Shown here one piece after another: positions 1 through 8,124 of a stretch of DNA of 35,299 bases. The notes under the pieces were generated by a model, which saw nothing but the letters and a program-made list of their open reading frames with translations, ran no database searches and was not told where the DNA came from. Within the stretch, counting starts at the first letter, position 1. Each line of letters opens with the position of its first letter. This stretch comes from Streptomyces odonnellii. Its GTDB lineage: Bacteria; Actinomycetota; Actinomycetes; Streptomycetales; Streptomycetaceae. A program made the position numbers and the translations under genes. The stretch covers positions 1 through 35,299 of the forward strand of contig NZ_LATD01000186.1 in the NCBI RefSeq assembly GCF_000981895.1, read 5' to 3'.

Positions 1-33
1 CGCTCCGCCGGTCACGCAGGCGGCTTGACTTCG

Positions 34-714
34 TCATTGAGACTCCTCCGCTGCGGTGAGGACCAGTTCGGCGAGGCCGGCGACCGACGCTAGCAGCACA
101 TCCGGTCCGTCCGGCGGAGCCGACGGCAGCATGCCGCCGTTTCCCGTACGGACACCGACCACGACCGCGTCCAGCCGGCGGCCGAGCGTGATGTCGGCCG
201 GCGTGTCCCCGACCACGAACAGCCGCTCCGCGGGCCGGTGCCCGAGACGGTCGAGAGCCCGGCGGGCCAGCACCACCTTGGCCTCCGCGTCCGACAGACC
301 GGTGTCCGAGCCGGGCAGGTCGTCCCGGGTCATGACCTGCCCGAAACAGTCCTCCACGCCGTGCGCCCGCAGCAGCTCACGCGTCTGCTCCGTACCGACC
401 CACGAACTGACCAGCGCCAGCCGCACCCCGGCCGCCCGCAGCGCGCCCAGGGCCGGCACGGCCCCCTCGTACAGCGACCCGTGCGGCATGTAGCGCCGTA
501 CGACGTCGTCCACGCGGTCCAGCACCCGTACCTTCCCGATGCTCAGGGAGCCGCTGGTGATCGAGGTCCAGTACGGATAGCCCAGGATCTCCGCGCGGGG
601 CGGCGGCTGCGCCCGGGCCTCGTCGTGCAGATCGAGGATGAAGCGGTGGAACATCTCGTAGAAGTCCAGCAGGGTGCCGTCGCGGTCCAGGACGACGGTG
701 ACGGGGGCCGTCAC
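34..714 (-). CDS. toyI: HAD-family phosphatase, ToyI-like
   Basis: A 226-residue haloacid dehalogenase hydrolase. Motif I LDRDGT gives the nucleophile Asp10 and general acid/base Asp12; motif II is the Ser pair in LVSSW near residue 100; the motif III Lys is in DAEAK; motif IV is VVGDTPADI near residue 170. It is the last gene of the deazapurine operon. By analogy with the toyocamycin pathway it would remove the 5'-phosphate from the finished nucleotide. The GTG start at 714 is chosen because it overlaps the phosphoribosyltransferase stop (GTGA) and places motif I at the usual distance; a longer reading frame to 768 lies inside the upstream gene. The substrate is inferred from context, since HAD enzymes are promiscuous. 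Confidence 0.88.
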   Translation of the reverse strand: MTAPVTVVLDRDGTLLDFYEMFHRFILDLHDEARAQPPPRAEILGYPYWTSITSGSLSIGKVRVLDRVDDVVRRYMPHGSLYEGAVPALGALRAAGVRLALVSSWVGTEQTRELLRAHGVEDCFGQVMTRDDLPGSDTGLSDAEAKVVLARRALDRLGHRPAERLFVVGDTPADITLGRRLDAVVVGVRTGNGGMLPSAPPDGPDVLLASVAGLAELVLTAAEESQ

Positions 715-1238
715 CGGGGTCCTTCGAGGACATCGGCCGTTTCCTCGGCGCCGGGAGGCAGCTCCCACGGGAAGACCGTCCAGTCGTCCACCTCCACGGC
801 CAGGAAGTCCGGACGGCCGCGCGAGCCGATGTTGCGGACCACGACCGCCGAGCGCACGCCGGCCGCGCCCAGCCCGCGTACGGTCTTCTCGGCCAGGGCC
901 ATGGTCCCGCCGTCGCCCATGATGTCGTCGACGATCAGCACCCGCTCGCCGGTCAGCGGCCGCTCCGGCACCACGTAGTCGAGCACCGCCTCACCGCGCT
1001 CGCTGTAGCGGGAGTTGGAGCTGTTGCGGGGAATGCCGAGGATCCGGAAGTCGGTCACACCCAGCAGGTTCGACAGCGCGACTGCGGGCGGCAGCCCGCC
1101 CCGGGCGATGCCCGCGATGACCGTCGGCGCGAAGCCGTCGGCCCGTATGTCCCGGGCGAGGCCGTCGAGCATCCGGCCGGCCTCGGCCCATCCGATGGTG
1201 AGCAGCTTCTCGCGCCGCCATACCGGAACCGCGTTCAC
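711..1238 (-). CDS. toyH: PRPP-dependent phosphoribosyltransferase, ToyH-like
   Basis: A 175-residue type I phosphoribosyltransferase. The 13-residue PRPP motif VLIVDDIMGDGGT spans residues 100-112, a PPi-loop-like ARGGLPP is at 45-51, and the C-terminal VFPWE resembles purine PRTases of the Gpt/hypoxanthine type. In the toyocamycin pathway the equivalent enzyme joins a preQ0-type base to PRPP to make the nucleotide. The GTG start at 1238 overlaps the preceding stop as GTGA and has GGGAGG about 6 bases upstream. It overlaps the next gene by four bases as well, so the operon is tightly coupled. The base specificity is inferred from neighbours. Confidence 0.9.
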   Translation of the reverse strand: MNAVPVWRREKLLTIGWAEAGRMLDGLARDIRADGFAPTVIAGIARGGLPPAVALSNLLGVTDFRILGIPRNSSNSRYSERGEAVLDYVVPERPLTGERVLIVDDIMGDGGTMALAEKTVRGLGAAGVRSAVVVRNIGSRGRPDFLAVEVDDWTVFPWELPPGAEETADVLEGPR

Positions 1239-2281
1239 CTGGCACCTCCCGTGCGGACCCAGCGGTCGATGACATGCCCACTGCCGGGGCCGGTGCCGAT
1301 GAGATCCACGGGACGTTCCAGTCCTTCCTCGATGTGTTTGACGAACTCCCTCGCGGCGTCCGGGAGTTCGCCGCCGTCCTGTCCGAGGACCGCCGGGTCC
1401 ACCTGGTCCAGGAAGGTCAGCGCGATCCTGGACGGCCGGTTGATCCGTACCGCCTCCCGTGCCTGCGCCATGTCGAAGCCGCCCACCCGGCGGCGCCGCC
1501 CGGTCACCGTCCCGTACTCCACCACCCCGAGCCGTTCCGCCTCCCTCTCGTCGATCTCGGTGGGGAAGGGCCCGGCGCCGACCCGGGTCGGATGGGCCCG
1601 CAGTACCAGGACGACCTCGTCGACGGCGAGCGGCCCGAGACCGGCGTCGGCGGCGGCCGTACTGGCGGTCGAGTCCTTGCCGACGGTGTACGGATACGTG
1701 CCGAACAGCACGGACAGGCCGAAGCCGTTGGTCCCCTCGACCACGACCCCGTCGCCCGCGTCGACGGCCCGGTTCGCCTCCTCCGCAGCGTCGGTGAGAT
1801 AGGGCGCCAGCTCGGGGATGTCCTCGGCGCGGCGGGCCGCGCGCATGGCCCGTCCTGCCAGCGCCGGGCCGTGCCCGCTGCCGGTGCTGCGCACCTTGTC
1901 GCGCAGCCCGGCGTCGGCCTGTTCGGCGGCGAGGTGGGCGGGGTCGATCACGGTGGCGCGGTAGTCGACCCCGATCCGGCCGGCCACGCCGTTCTCCTCG
2001 ATCTCCCGCAGCAGCACCTCCGGGCGGATCAGCACGCCGGCGCCGAGCAGCAGCCGGGTGCGCGGATTGACGATCGCGCTCGGTACCTGGCGCAGCCGCA
2101 GGGTGCGCCCCTCGTGGACCACCGTGTGTCCCGCGCCCGGGCCGAGGCCGGCCCGTACCGCCACGGCGGGATCGTCGCGCAGGGCGAGATAACTGGAGAT
2201 CTTGCCCTTGGCCTCGTCGCCCCACTGCCCGCCGACCACGATCGTGGCCCGCGTGTCTCTCTTGCCTGTGGTGTCCGTCAT
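1235..2281 (-). CDS. toyG: Adenylosuccinate synthetase-like protein, ToyG-like
   Basis: A 348-residue PurA homologue, clearly shorter than housekeeping PurA (about 430). The phosphate-binding loop reads GGQWGDEAKGK (residues 18-27), with Ala where the family normally has GDEGKGK. The AGHTVV segment with the expected His (residue 52) follows, but the Asn usually just before it is Gly here. In the toyocamycin pathway this enzyme would condense aspartate with the 4-oxo deazapurine nucleotide using GTP, and the downstream-acting lyase would release fumarate. ATG at 2281 overlaps the lyase stop as ATGA. The altered loop and shortened body suggest specialisation for a deazapurine substrate; this is inference. 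Confidence 0.9.
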   Translation of the reverse strand: MTDTTGKRDTRATIVVGGQWGDEAKGKISSYLALRDDPAVAVRAGLGPGAGHTVVHEGRTLRLRQVPSAIVNPRTRLLLGAGVLIRPEVLLREIEENGVAGRIGVDYRATVIDPAHLAAEQADAGLRDKVRSTGSGHGPALAGRAMRAARRAEDIPELAPYLTDAAEEANRAVDAGDGVVVEGTNGFGLSVLFGTYPYTVGKDSTASTAAADAGLGPLAVDEVVLVLRAHPTRVGAGPFPTEIDEREAERLGVVEYGTVTGRRRRVGGFDMAQAREAVRINRPSRIALTFLDQVDPAVLGQDGGELPDAAREFVKHIEEGLERPVDLIGTGPGSGHVIDRWVRTGGAR

Positions 2282-3654
2282 CGCGCTCCTTCCGCCGCCG
2301 GGACGGCGGCCAGCACCCGTTCCGCCCGCCGTACGGTCTCCCGGGCGAGGGACTCGCTCGCACCGGCGTCCGGCGCGGTCTTGGCCAGTTCCGCCAGTTC
2401 GGCGGCCGGTATCAGGGCGGTGACCGCCGGGTCGTCCGCCAGTACCTCCAGCAGGTCCCGGCCGGCGGCCGCGGCGTCGGCGCTGGCGCGCTGCAACGTC
2501 CGGTAGCCGGCCAGCCGTTCCGTACCGCGCTCGATCAGGGTCAGCAGCACCGCCTCGCTGAAGAACGCGTTGCGGGACAGGGCGAGGTTGGCGTCCATCC
2601 GGTCGGGACGCACCCGCAGATCGCCGACCACCGCCGTCGCCACCGTCAGCATCTCGTCGAGCAGCACGCCCGTCTGCGGCAGGGTGAAACGCTCGTTCGC
2701 GGAGTTGACGAGATCGCGCTCATGCCAGGTCACCACGTTCTCCAGGGCGGGCCCGACCAGGGACCGCAGCAGCCGGGCCAGACTGCAGACCCGTTCGCAG
2801 CGGACCGGGTTGCGCTTGTGGGGCATGGCCGAGCTGCCGATCTGGCCGCCCTCGGCGAACGACTCCGCGACCTCGCCGATCTCGGTGCGCTGGAGGTTGC
2901 GGATCTCGGTGGCCAGATTCTCCAGACACGCGGCGGTGAGCGCGGCCCAGCAGACGAACTCCGCGATCCGGTCCCTGGCCACCGCCTGCGCGCTGATCTC
3001 CGGCTCGGGCAGCCCGAGCAGCTCCAGCACCTCGCGCTGCACCCGCGGCCCGAGCGGTCCGAGCCCGGCGAGGGTGCCCACCGCCCCGGCCACCTTGCCC
3101 ATCACGGCACGGGCCCGCAGCTCGTCCAGCCGGACCACACAGCGCGTCAACTGGTCGAGGAACACCGCCAGTTTGAAGCCGAAGGTGATCGGCTGCGCGT
3201 GCTGGCCGTGCGTACGGCCGATCATCAGCCGCTCGCCGTCCGCGCCGATCCGGTCCCGCAGGGCGGCCAGCAGCCCGGTCAGCCGCTCCCGCAGCAGCCC
3301 GATCGCGCCGTCCGTCTGAAGAGCCAGTGCGGTGTCGAGGATGTCGCTGCTGGTGGCGCCGAAGTGCACATATCTGCCGTACGGTCCGCAGGACTCGGCG
3401 AACACCTGCACCACGGAGAAGAGTTCATGACCGCTCGTACGCTCGGAACGCGCGACGGCGGCCAGATCGGGCACATACTCCCGGGCCCGCAGCGCGATAT
3501 GCCGGGCCGCCTCCGCCGGGATCACCCCGTGCCGGCCCTGGACCTCCGCCAGCGCGCCCTCGACCCGCACGAACAGGCCGTAGCGCGCCGGGTCGGTGAA
3601 CAGCGCCCGCATCCGCTCACTGCCGTACCGGCCGGTGTCCACCGGTGTTGTCAT
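2278..3654 (-). CDS. toyF: Adenylosuccinate lyase-like protein, ToyF-like
   Basis: A 458-residue member of the fumarase/aspartase superfamily, full length for PurB. The three conserved blocks are present: HFGATSSD (97-104), RTHGQHAQP (147-155, with the catalytic acid His region) and the signature GSSAMPHKRNP (273-283) carrying the catalytic Ser loop. It would eliminate fumarate from the succinyl intermediate to leave the exocyclic amino group of the deazaadenosine nucleotide. ATG at 3654 overlaps the GMP reductase-like stop as ATGA, so translation is coupled. A second PurB and PurA inside an operon of deazapurine genes supports a pathway-dedicated role rather than housekeeping. Confidence 0.92.
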   Translation of the reverse strand: MTTPVDTGRYGSERMRALFTDPARYGLFVRVEGALAEVQGRHGVIPAEAARHIALRAREYVPDLAAVARSERTSGHELFSVVQVFAESCGPYGRYVHFGATSSDILDTALALQTDGAIGLLRERLTGLLAALRDRIGADGERLMIGRTHGQHAQPITFGFKLAVFLDQLTRCVVRLDELRARAVMGKVAGAVGTLAGLGPLGPRVQREVLELLGLPEPEISAQAVARDRIAEFVCWAALTAACLENLATEIRNLQRTEIGEVAESFAEGGQIGSSAMPHKRNPVRCERVCSLARLLRSLVGPALENVVTWHERDLVNSANERFTLPQTGVLLDEMLTVATAVVGDLRVRPDRMDANLALSRNAFFSEAVLLTLIERGTERLAGYRTLQRASADAAAAGRDLLEVLADDPAVTALIPAAELAELAKTAPDAGASESLARETVRRAERVLAAVPAAEGAR

Positions 3655-4802
3655 TTGACCGCCGCCGCGTAGTCGAGCGGCACCTGCTCGGCACGCCCCA
3701 GGGCATGCGGCCGGCTCTCGGCCAGCCCGGCCGGGGTGACCCGGACGAACTCCGCGCGCTCCCGCAGCGCGGCCAGATCGTGCGCGCCGGAGTAGCTCAT
3801 GCCCGAGCGCAGGCCCCCGAGGAACGGACGCAGGGTGGCCGCGAGGCTCCCGCTGTACGCGAAGGTCGCCTCGACGCCCTCCGGGGTGTACTCGTCCAGT
3901 TCCTCGCGGCTGACCTCCTCGCCGCGGGCCCGCTTCAGGGTCAGCCGCATGCCGAAGGTGACAAAGCCCGTACTGACCTTGGCCTTGCGCCCCTCGTGCT
4001 CGACCAGCTTCGCCTCGCTCTCGTCGGCACCGGCCAGGGCGCTGCCCAGCATGACGGCATGGGCCCCGGCCGCGAGCGCCTTGACCAGATCGCCGGGTGC
4101 CTTGATGCCGCCGTCGGCGATCACCGGGATCCCGCTCCGTACGGCCTCCTCGGCGCAGTCGAGCACGGCGGTGAGCTGCGGCACCCCGCTGCCCGCCACC
4201 AGCCGGGTGGTGCAGATGCCGCCGGGGCCGATGCCCACCTTGACCACGTCGGCGCCCGCGTCGATCAGATCCCGGGTTCCGGCGGCCGTCGCCACATTGC
4301 CGGCGATCAGGGTGGTACGGGGGAAGCGGGCGCGCAGCTCCTCCACCACCTTGATCACATAGTCCGCGTGGCCGTGCGCCACATCGGTGACAAGGACGTC
4401 CGCGCCTGCCGCGACCAGTAGTTCGGCGCGTTCCCGGTAGTCGTCGACGACCCCGACCGCGGCGGCCACACGCAGCCGTCCCTCCGCGTCGAGCGCCGGA
4501 CTCCGCCCGAGGGTGCCGGTGGCCACGGGCGCGGCCTTCACCGCCGCTATCTCGGCGGCCTGGTCCTCGGCGGTCTGCATACGGTGCACGACCCCGAGGC
4601 CGCCGAGGCGCGCCATCGCCTCGGCCATCCGGGCCCCCGTGCACCAGGGGGTGTTGGCGGACAGTACGGGAATGCCCAGCGCGACGTCACCGCCGAGCGT
4701 GGTGTCCAGGCGGGTCGCCGAGCGGCTCACCACCGAGGTGCGCTGCGGCACCAGCAGGACGTCGTCCAGGCTGAGTCCCGTACGGATCTCAGGTACGGCC
4801 AT
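3651..4802 (-). CDS. toyE: GMP reductase/IMP dehydrogenase family protein, ToyE-like
   Basis: A 383-residue TIM-barrel oxidoreductase. N-terminal [11 protein letters not shown] is the usual family start, and the active-site loop [14 protein letters not shown] carries the catalytic Cys197 and Thr199. No CBS-domain pair is inserted, which favours GMP reductase over IMP dehydrogenase. In toyocamycin biosynthesis the homologue reductively deaminates the preQ0 nucleotide, removing the 2-amino group. AAGGAG lies about 7 bases before the ATG at 4802. A 60-bp gap separates it from the cyclohydrolase, the only real gap in the operon; it contains no obvious terminator. Confidence 0.92.
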   Translation of the reverse strand: MAVPEIRTGLSLDDVLLVPQRTSVVSRSATRLDTTLGGDVALGIPVLSANTPWCTGARMAEAMARLGGLGVVHRMQTAEDQAAEIAAVKAAPVATGTLGRSPALDAEGRLRVAAAVGVVDDYRERAELLVAAGADVLVTDVAHGHADYVIKVVEELRARFPRTTLIAGNVATAAGTRDLIDAGADVVKVGIGPGGICTTRLVAGSGVPQLTAVLDCAEEAVRSGIPVIADGGIKAPGDLVKALAAGAHAVMLGSALAGADESEAKLVEHEGRKAKVSTGFVTFGMRLTLKRARGEEVSREELDEYTPEGVEATFAYSGSLAATLRPFLGGLRSGMSYSGAHDLAALRERAEFVRVTPAGLAESRPHALGRAEQVPLDYAAAVK

Positions 4803-4862
4803 GCCGAACTCCTTGGTCGTGGCGGGTGTTGGGACCGGGCGGCCCGGCGGGGGCGGCCCGGT

Positions 4863-5456
4863 TCACAGGCTCCTCGGGAGGACCATGGCCACGACCTCCT
4901 GGCGGGCCGGGCCGTGCTCCTCGAAGACACCGTTGAACACCGAGGACGTCATCAGGGCCGGGGTACGGATCCCGCGCATGCTCATGCACAGGTGCTCGCC
5001 CCGCGCCAGCACGGCCACGTCCTCCGAACCGGTCACCTCGGTGATCTCGTCCGCGATGTCACGCACCAGGCGCTCCTGCACCTGGAGCCGGTGCGCGTGC
5101 CGGTGCGCGATCCTCGCGAACTTCGACAGGCCCAGGACCTCCCCGCGCGGCCGGTACGCGATGGTCACCGAGCACGAGAACGGCAGCAGGTGGTGTTCGC
5201 AGAGCGACCAGAGCTGGATGTCCGACACCAGGACGGTCTGGCCGTCGGTGTGCAGCGGGAAGAGCGTGCCGACCTTCCCCGGGTCGTAGCCGCTGAACTC
5301 CCGCCACCAGCGCGCGAACCGGGCCGGAGTGTCCTTCAGCCCGTCCCTGTCCGGGTCCTCCCCGATCTCGATCAGCAGACGCCGGGCCACGTCCTCCAGC
5401 GGATCGCGACCGTCCGCGGGCTCCTCCTGGAGCACATCGACTGCCGTAAATGTCAC
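4863..5456 (-). CDS. toyD: GTP cyclohydrolase I, ToyD-like
   Basis: A 197-residue FolE-type enzyme converting GTP to 7,8-dihydroneopterin triphosphate, the first step to preQ0. Zinc ligands are visible as Cys86 and His89 in LCEHHLLPF and Cys157 in HLCMSMRGI. The catalytic His-rich segment ARIAHRHAHRLQVQERL is intact. GTG at 5456 is chosen because AGGAG lies about 11 bases upstream and it begins one base after the QueE stop; a longer start at 5490-5492 (ATG) has no ribosome site. Placement between QueE and the GMP reductase homologue indicates a dedicated copy for the deazapurine rather than folate. Confidence 0.92.
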   Translation of the reverse strand: MTFTAVDVLQEEPADGRDPLEDVARRLLIEIGEDPDRDGLKDTPARFARWWREFSGYDPGKVGTLFPLHTDGQTVLVSDIQLWSLCEHHLLPFSCSVTIAYRPRGEVLGLSKFARIAHRHAHRLQVQERLVRDIADEITEVTGSEDVAVLARGEHLCMSMRGIRTPALMTSSVFNGVFEEHGPARQEVVAMVLPRSL

Positions 5457-5457
5457 C

Positions 5458-6224
5458 TCATACGCCTCTCCTGTCGCCCCAGAGGGCGACATGCATTCGG
5501 GTCGTCAGGTTCCAGCCCCGGGCGATGACGTCGTCGCCGAGCGCCACGAGATGCCGCGACACCTCGTCGGGCGTCCGGCCCTCGGGCATGATCCAGACCG
5601 GGGTGGTGCCGTGGCGCTCGACGATGGCGGCCACCTCGTCGAGGTCGGCGGTGGTGCGGCAGACGAATTTGAACGCGGTGCCGGGCAGGGCGGCCAGCGC
5701 CGCCAGCGCCTCGGGAACGAGCCTGCGCTCCTCCCGGTCGCCCGAGTGGGACAGCTTGGGCGAGACATTGAACCGCACCCCGGTGGCGGCGAGTTCGGGC
5801 CGGGGCACGACCGTTCCGTTGCTCTCGATCTCGATCCGGTGGCCGGCGGCGGTCAGCGCGCGCAACAGCGGGAGCAGCCGCGTCTGCTGGCTCAGCGGCT
5901 CGCCGCCGGAGACCACCATCAGCGGCACCTCGTACGCCCGCAGCCGTTCGTACACCTCCTGCCAGGGCATGGGGTGCAGCTCCTCGTGGGGCACATACGC
6001 CCGGCCCGTGTCGCCGACACCGGTCCAGTCCCAGGTGTACGGGGTGTCGCACCACCGGCACGACAGATTGCAGCCGCCCAGACGAACGAACGCGCAGCGC
6101 TCACCCGCGGAGGGGCCCTCTCCCTGGACGGTCCTCAGGTGGGGCCGAAGATCTCGTTGACCACGAGCTTCGACTCCACGACGGCATCACCCCCGTTCGC
6201 CGCGCCTTCCCCGGCGGCGGTCAC
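5458..6224 (-). CDS. toyC: 7-carboxy-7-deazaguanine synthase QueE, ToyC-like, apparent frameshift
   Basis: A radical SAM enzyme that contracts CPH4 to 7-carboxy-7-deazaguanine. The N-terminus starts at GTG 6224, overlapping the QueD stop, and encodes KLVVNEIFGPT, the standard QueE opening. The frame then meets TGA at 6135-6137. In the -1 frame the protein resumes as TVQGEGPSAGERCAFVR, followed by the CX3CX2C cluster motif GGCNLSCRWCDTPYTW, SGGEPL and the rest to 5458. The second frame has no ATG, GTG or TTG before the cysteines. One missing base (which would read GPTLRT before VQGEG) or an extra 8-bp segment would explain this. It may be a sequencing error, a real mutation or recoding. About 256 residues if repaired. 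Confidence 0.85.
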
Positions 6225-6586
6225 GGGCGGTACTCCGCCCAGGTCTTGGCCGTCTCGCTGATCCGTACCCCGCTCAGCTCCGGATACCGGGACACCCACC
6301 GCTCGTACAGCCACCGCGAGAGATGCTCCGCGGTCGGATTGACCCCCTCCAGCACCTCATTGAGATGCCGGTGGTCGACATCGCTGTCCAGCCACTTCTT
6401 GAAGTCGCCGAGGTCGCCGTAGTCCCGTACGAAACCGATCTCGTCCAGCCCGTCCCCGGCCGCCGAAAGCTCCAGCTCCACCACATAGTTGTGCCCGTGC
6501 AGCCGCCCGCAGGGATGCTCCTCGGGCAGCCCGTCGAGCCGGTGGCTCGCGGAGAAATGAAACTCCTTGCTGATCCGAAAACCCAT
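6221..6586 (-). CDS. toyB: 6-carboxytetrahydropterin synthase QueD, ToyB-like
   Basis: A 121-residue PTPS/QueD family protein making 6-carboxy-5,6,7,8-tetrahydropterin from dihydroneopterin triphosphate. Zinc ligands are His15 (FSASHRL) and His30/His32 (RLHGHNY). Cys26, Asp70-His71 and Glu111 fall where the catalytic residues of E. coli QueD lie. ATG 6586 is preferred over in-frame upstream starts because GGGAGG sits seven bases before it. It is the promoter-proximal gene of the operon and overlaps the QueE start by four bases. Confidence 0.93.
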   Translation of the reverse strand: MGFRISKEFHFSASHRLDGLPEEHPCGRLHGHNYVVELELSAAGDGLDEIGFVRDYGDLGDFKKWLDSDVDHRHLNEVLEGVNPTAEHLSRWLYERWVSRYPELSGVRISETAKTWAEYRP

Positions 6587-6983
6587 GTCAGACCTCCCGC
6601 CCCGATGGTGCCGACGCAGCCGCCCGGGCCACATCACGGCCACCACCGTGAGACACCCGCCGGGACCACCGAGACACAGGGCCCGAGCCTGCCGAGAGAC
6701 ACCGCGCTCCGGACTTCGCCGGCCGGCCCGAACGCGGTTCGCGGCGCGACCCCCCCCCACGTGCCCCACGCGGCGAGCGGCAAGTCGGTCGTCGGCGTCA
6801 ACACCGACTACGTGGACACCGCCGAGGCGGGCGTCGTTGGCCGCGCAGGGTGGCGCGCTGGAGGATGCGTTTCAAGGGGGAGCGGAGGTCGAACTGATGG
6901 ACACTGGTCCGGATGAGCTGCGTCAGTTCGGGATCGCTCGCCATCGCCGCGTTCAACCAGGCACACCGACCGCGCGGCCCGGT
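6587..6983 (-). other. Leader of the deazapurine operon; no firm gene
   Basis: Between the QueD start and the ADP-ribosylglycohydrolase stop there is no convincing gene. A short minus-strand reading frame at 6798-6944 (48 codons, starting MASDPELTQLIRTSVHQF) looks codon-biased but is unrecognised and ends in Arg/Pro-rich sequence, so it may be a fragment. The LuxR-type activator that precedes toyB in described toyocamycin clusters is not here. The operon promoter should lie in this stretch, but no clear -35/-10 pair was identified. Confidence 0.4.
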
Positions 6984-7913
6984 TCAGCCTCCGAGGCGGT
7001 GCGCGAGGCGGAGCAGATCCGCCGAGCGCAGCACCCGTCCGCCGAACCCTGGGAGGGGGACATGGAGCGGCTGGGTCCAGCGGGCGGGGATCGCGTCCAG
7101 CCCGTAGTACGCCCCCGCGAGGCCTCCGGTCACTGCGGCGACGGTGTCTGTGTCACCGCCGAGGTCGATCGCCGCGCGTATCGCGTCTTCGAAGCCGGTG
7201 GTGGTACGCACGGCCCAGACGGCGGACCCCAGACAGGGCCAGACGGCACCGTTGAACTCGGTCGCCTGATCGGGGTGCCAGTCGGGCGCGAGGACCGTGG
7301 CGTAGCGCCCGCGGTGGTCGGGATGGACAAGAGCCAGGATGTCCGGGAGCGCGGTGAGGGGGTCGGTGCCCTCCAATGTGACACGGATGAGTTCGTGGAA
7401 GATCGCGGTGCCTTCCCAGGCCGCGCGGTCGCCGTGGGTGAGGGCGGCGATGCGGCGGGCCGCGTCCATGGTGGCTTCCTGGCCGGCGGAAGCGAAGTGG
7501 ACCGCGGATGTCGATGCCCGCATCAAGGAGCCGTTGCCGGCGGCTCGCCGGTTGACCTGGAAATGGATCGCGGCGGCGAGGTCCCAGGGCATGCCGTTGG
7601 TCAGGACGTCTTCGGTCTGCAAGCCGATGTCCTTGGGTTCCGATGCCGCCCACCGCTGGAAGCGGGCGAAGATGTCCGGCAGATCGAGTCCGCCCCGATC
7701 CAGCAGGGATTCCGCGACCAGGACGGCCATCTGCGTGTCGTCGGTGGCCTCGCCCGGGTCCCAGCCGCCGCCTCCGCTCATCTCGCCACCGGCACCAGGC
7801 ACGGGAAACCGCGCGGAGAACGCGCCCGGGGCGCCGAACTCGAAGGGGCCACCCAGGGCGTCCCCCACCGCGGAGCCGATGACCGCGCCGGCCGCCCGCT
7901 GCACTCGCTTCAT
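6984..7913 (-). CDS. ADP-ribosylglycohydrolase (DraG/ARH family)
   Basis: A 309-residue ARH-fold protein. The metal-binding signatures are all visible: GSAVGDALGGPFEF near the N-terminus, ATDDTQMA (about 56-63), NGSLMR mid-protein and the C-terminal GGDTDTVAAVTGGLAGA. These coordinate two Mg2+ ions in enzymes that cleave ADP-ribosyl links from protein, DNA or small molecules. It lies about 400 bp upstream of, and in the same direction as, the deazapurine operon, with no overlap, so co-transcription is possible but not shown. The substrate cannot be read from sequence. Length is normal and there are no breaks. Confidence 0.88.
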   Translation of the reverse strand: MKRVQRAAGAVIGSAVGDALGGPFEFGAPGAFSARFPVPGAGGEMSGGGGWDPGEATDDTQMAVLVAESLLDRGGLDLPDIFARFQRWAASEPKDIGLQTEDVLTNGMPWDLAAAIHFQVNRRAAGNGSLMRASTSAVHFASAGQEATMDAARRIAALTHGDRAAWEGTAIFHELIRVTLEGTDPLTALPDILALVHPDHRGRYATVLAPDWHPDQATEFNGAVWPCLGSAVWAVRTTTGFEDAIRAAIDLGGDTDTVAAVTGGLAGAYYGLDAIPARWTQPLHVPLPGFGGRVLRSADLLRLAHRLGG

Positions 7914-8124
7914 TCGCGCAGGCTATCCGTGCCGCCTCGGCGGTGTCCTCGCCCGGGCCGCCACGCCGAACGCCTCCCCCGACAACGGCGCACGTGTCGA
8001 GGCCCTCAGCACCTGGTTCGGCACAGGTACCCCGCGCGACAACCGACGCGGGCCCGCCGGTCGGTGGCGTACCGGCCGGCGGGCCGTCGAGGCGGTCCCT
8101 ACGGGGCGCCCGGGGCGTCCTCGT

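Noticed and set aside
711..2363. A 550-codon minus-strand frame spanning the PurA-like gene and phosphoribosyltransferase
   Set aside because: Only its last 175 codons are a real protein; the Arg/Gly-rich part is an out-of-frame reading of the PurA-like gene.
6129..6145. Programmed -1 frameshifting as the explanation for the toyC break
   Set aside because: The run GGCCCCACCTGA is not a standard slippery heptamer and no clear pseudoknot follows; other QueE genes do not need recoding. Kept only as a remote option.
6587..6983. preQ1-type riboswitch in the leader of the deazapurine operon
   Set aside because: No preQ1 aptamer pattern (short hairpin plus A-rich tail) is visible in this GC-rich leader.
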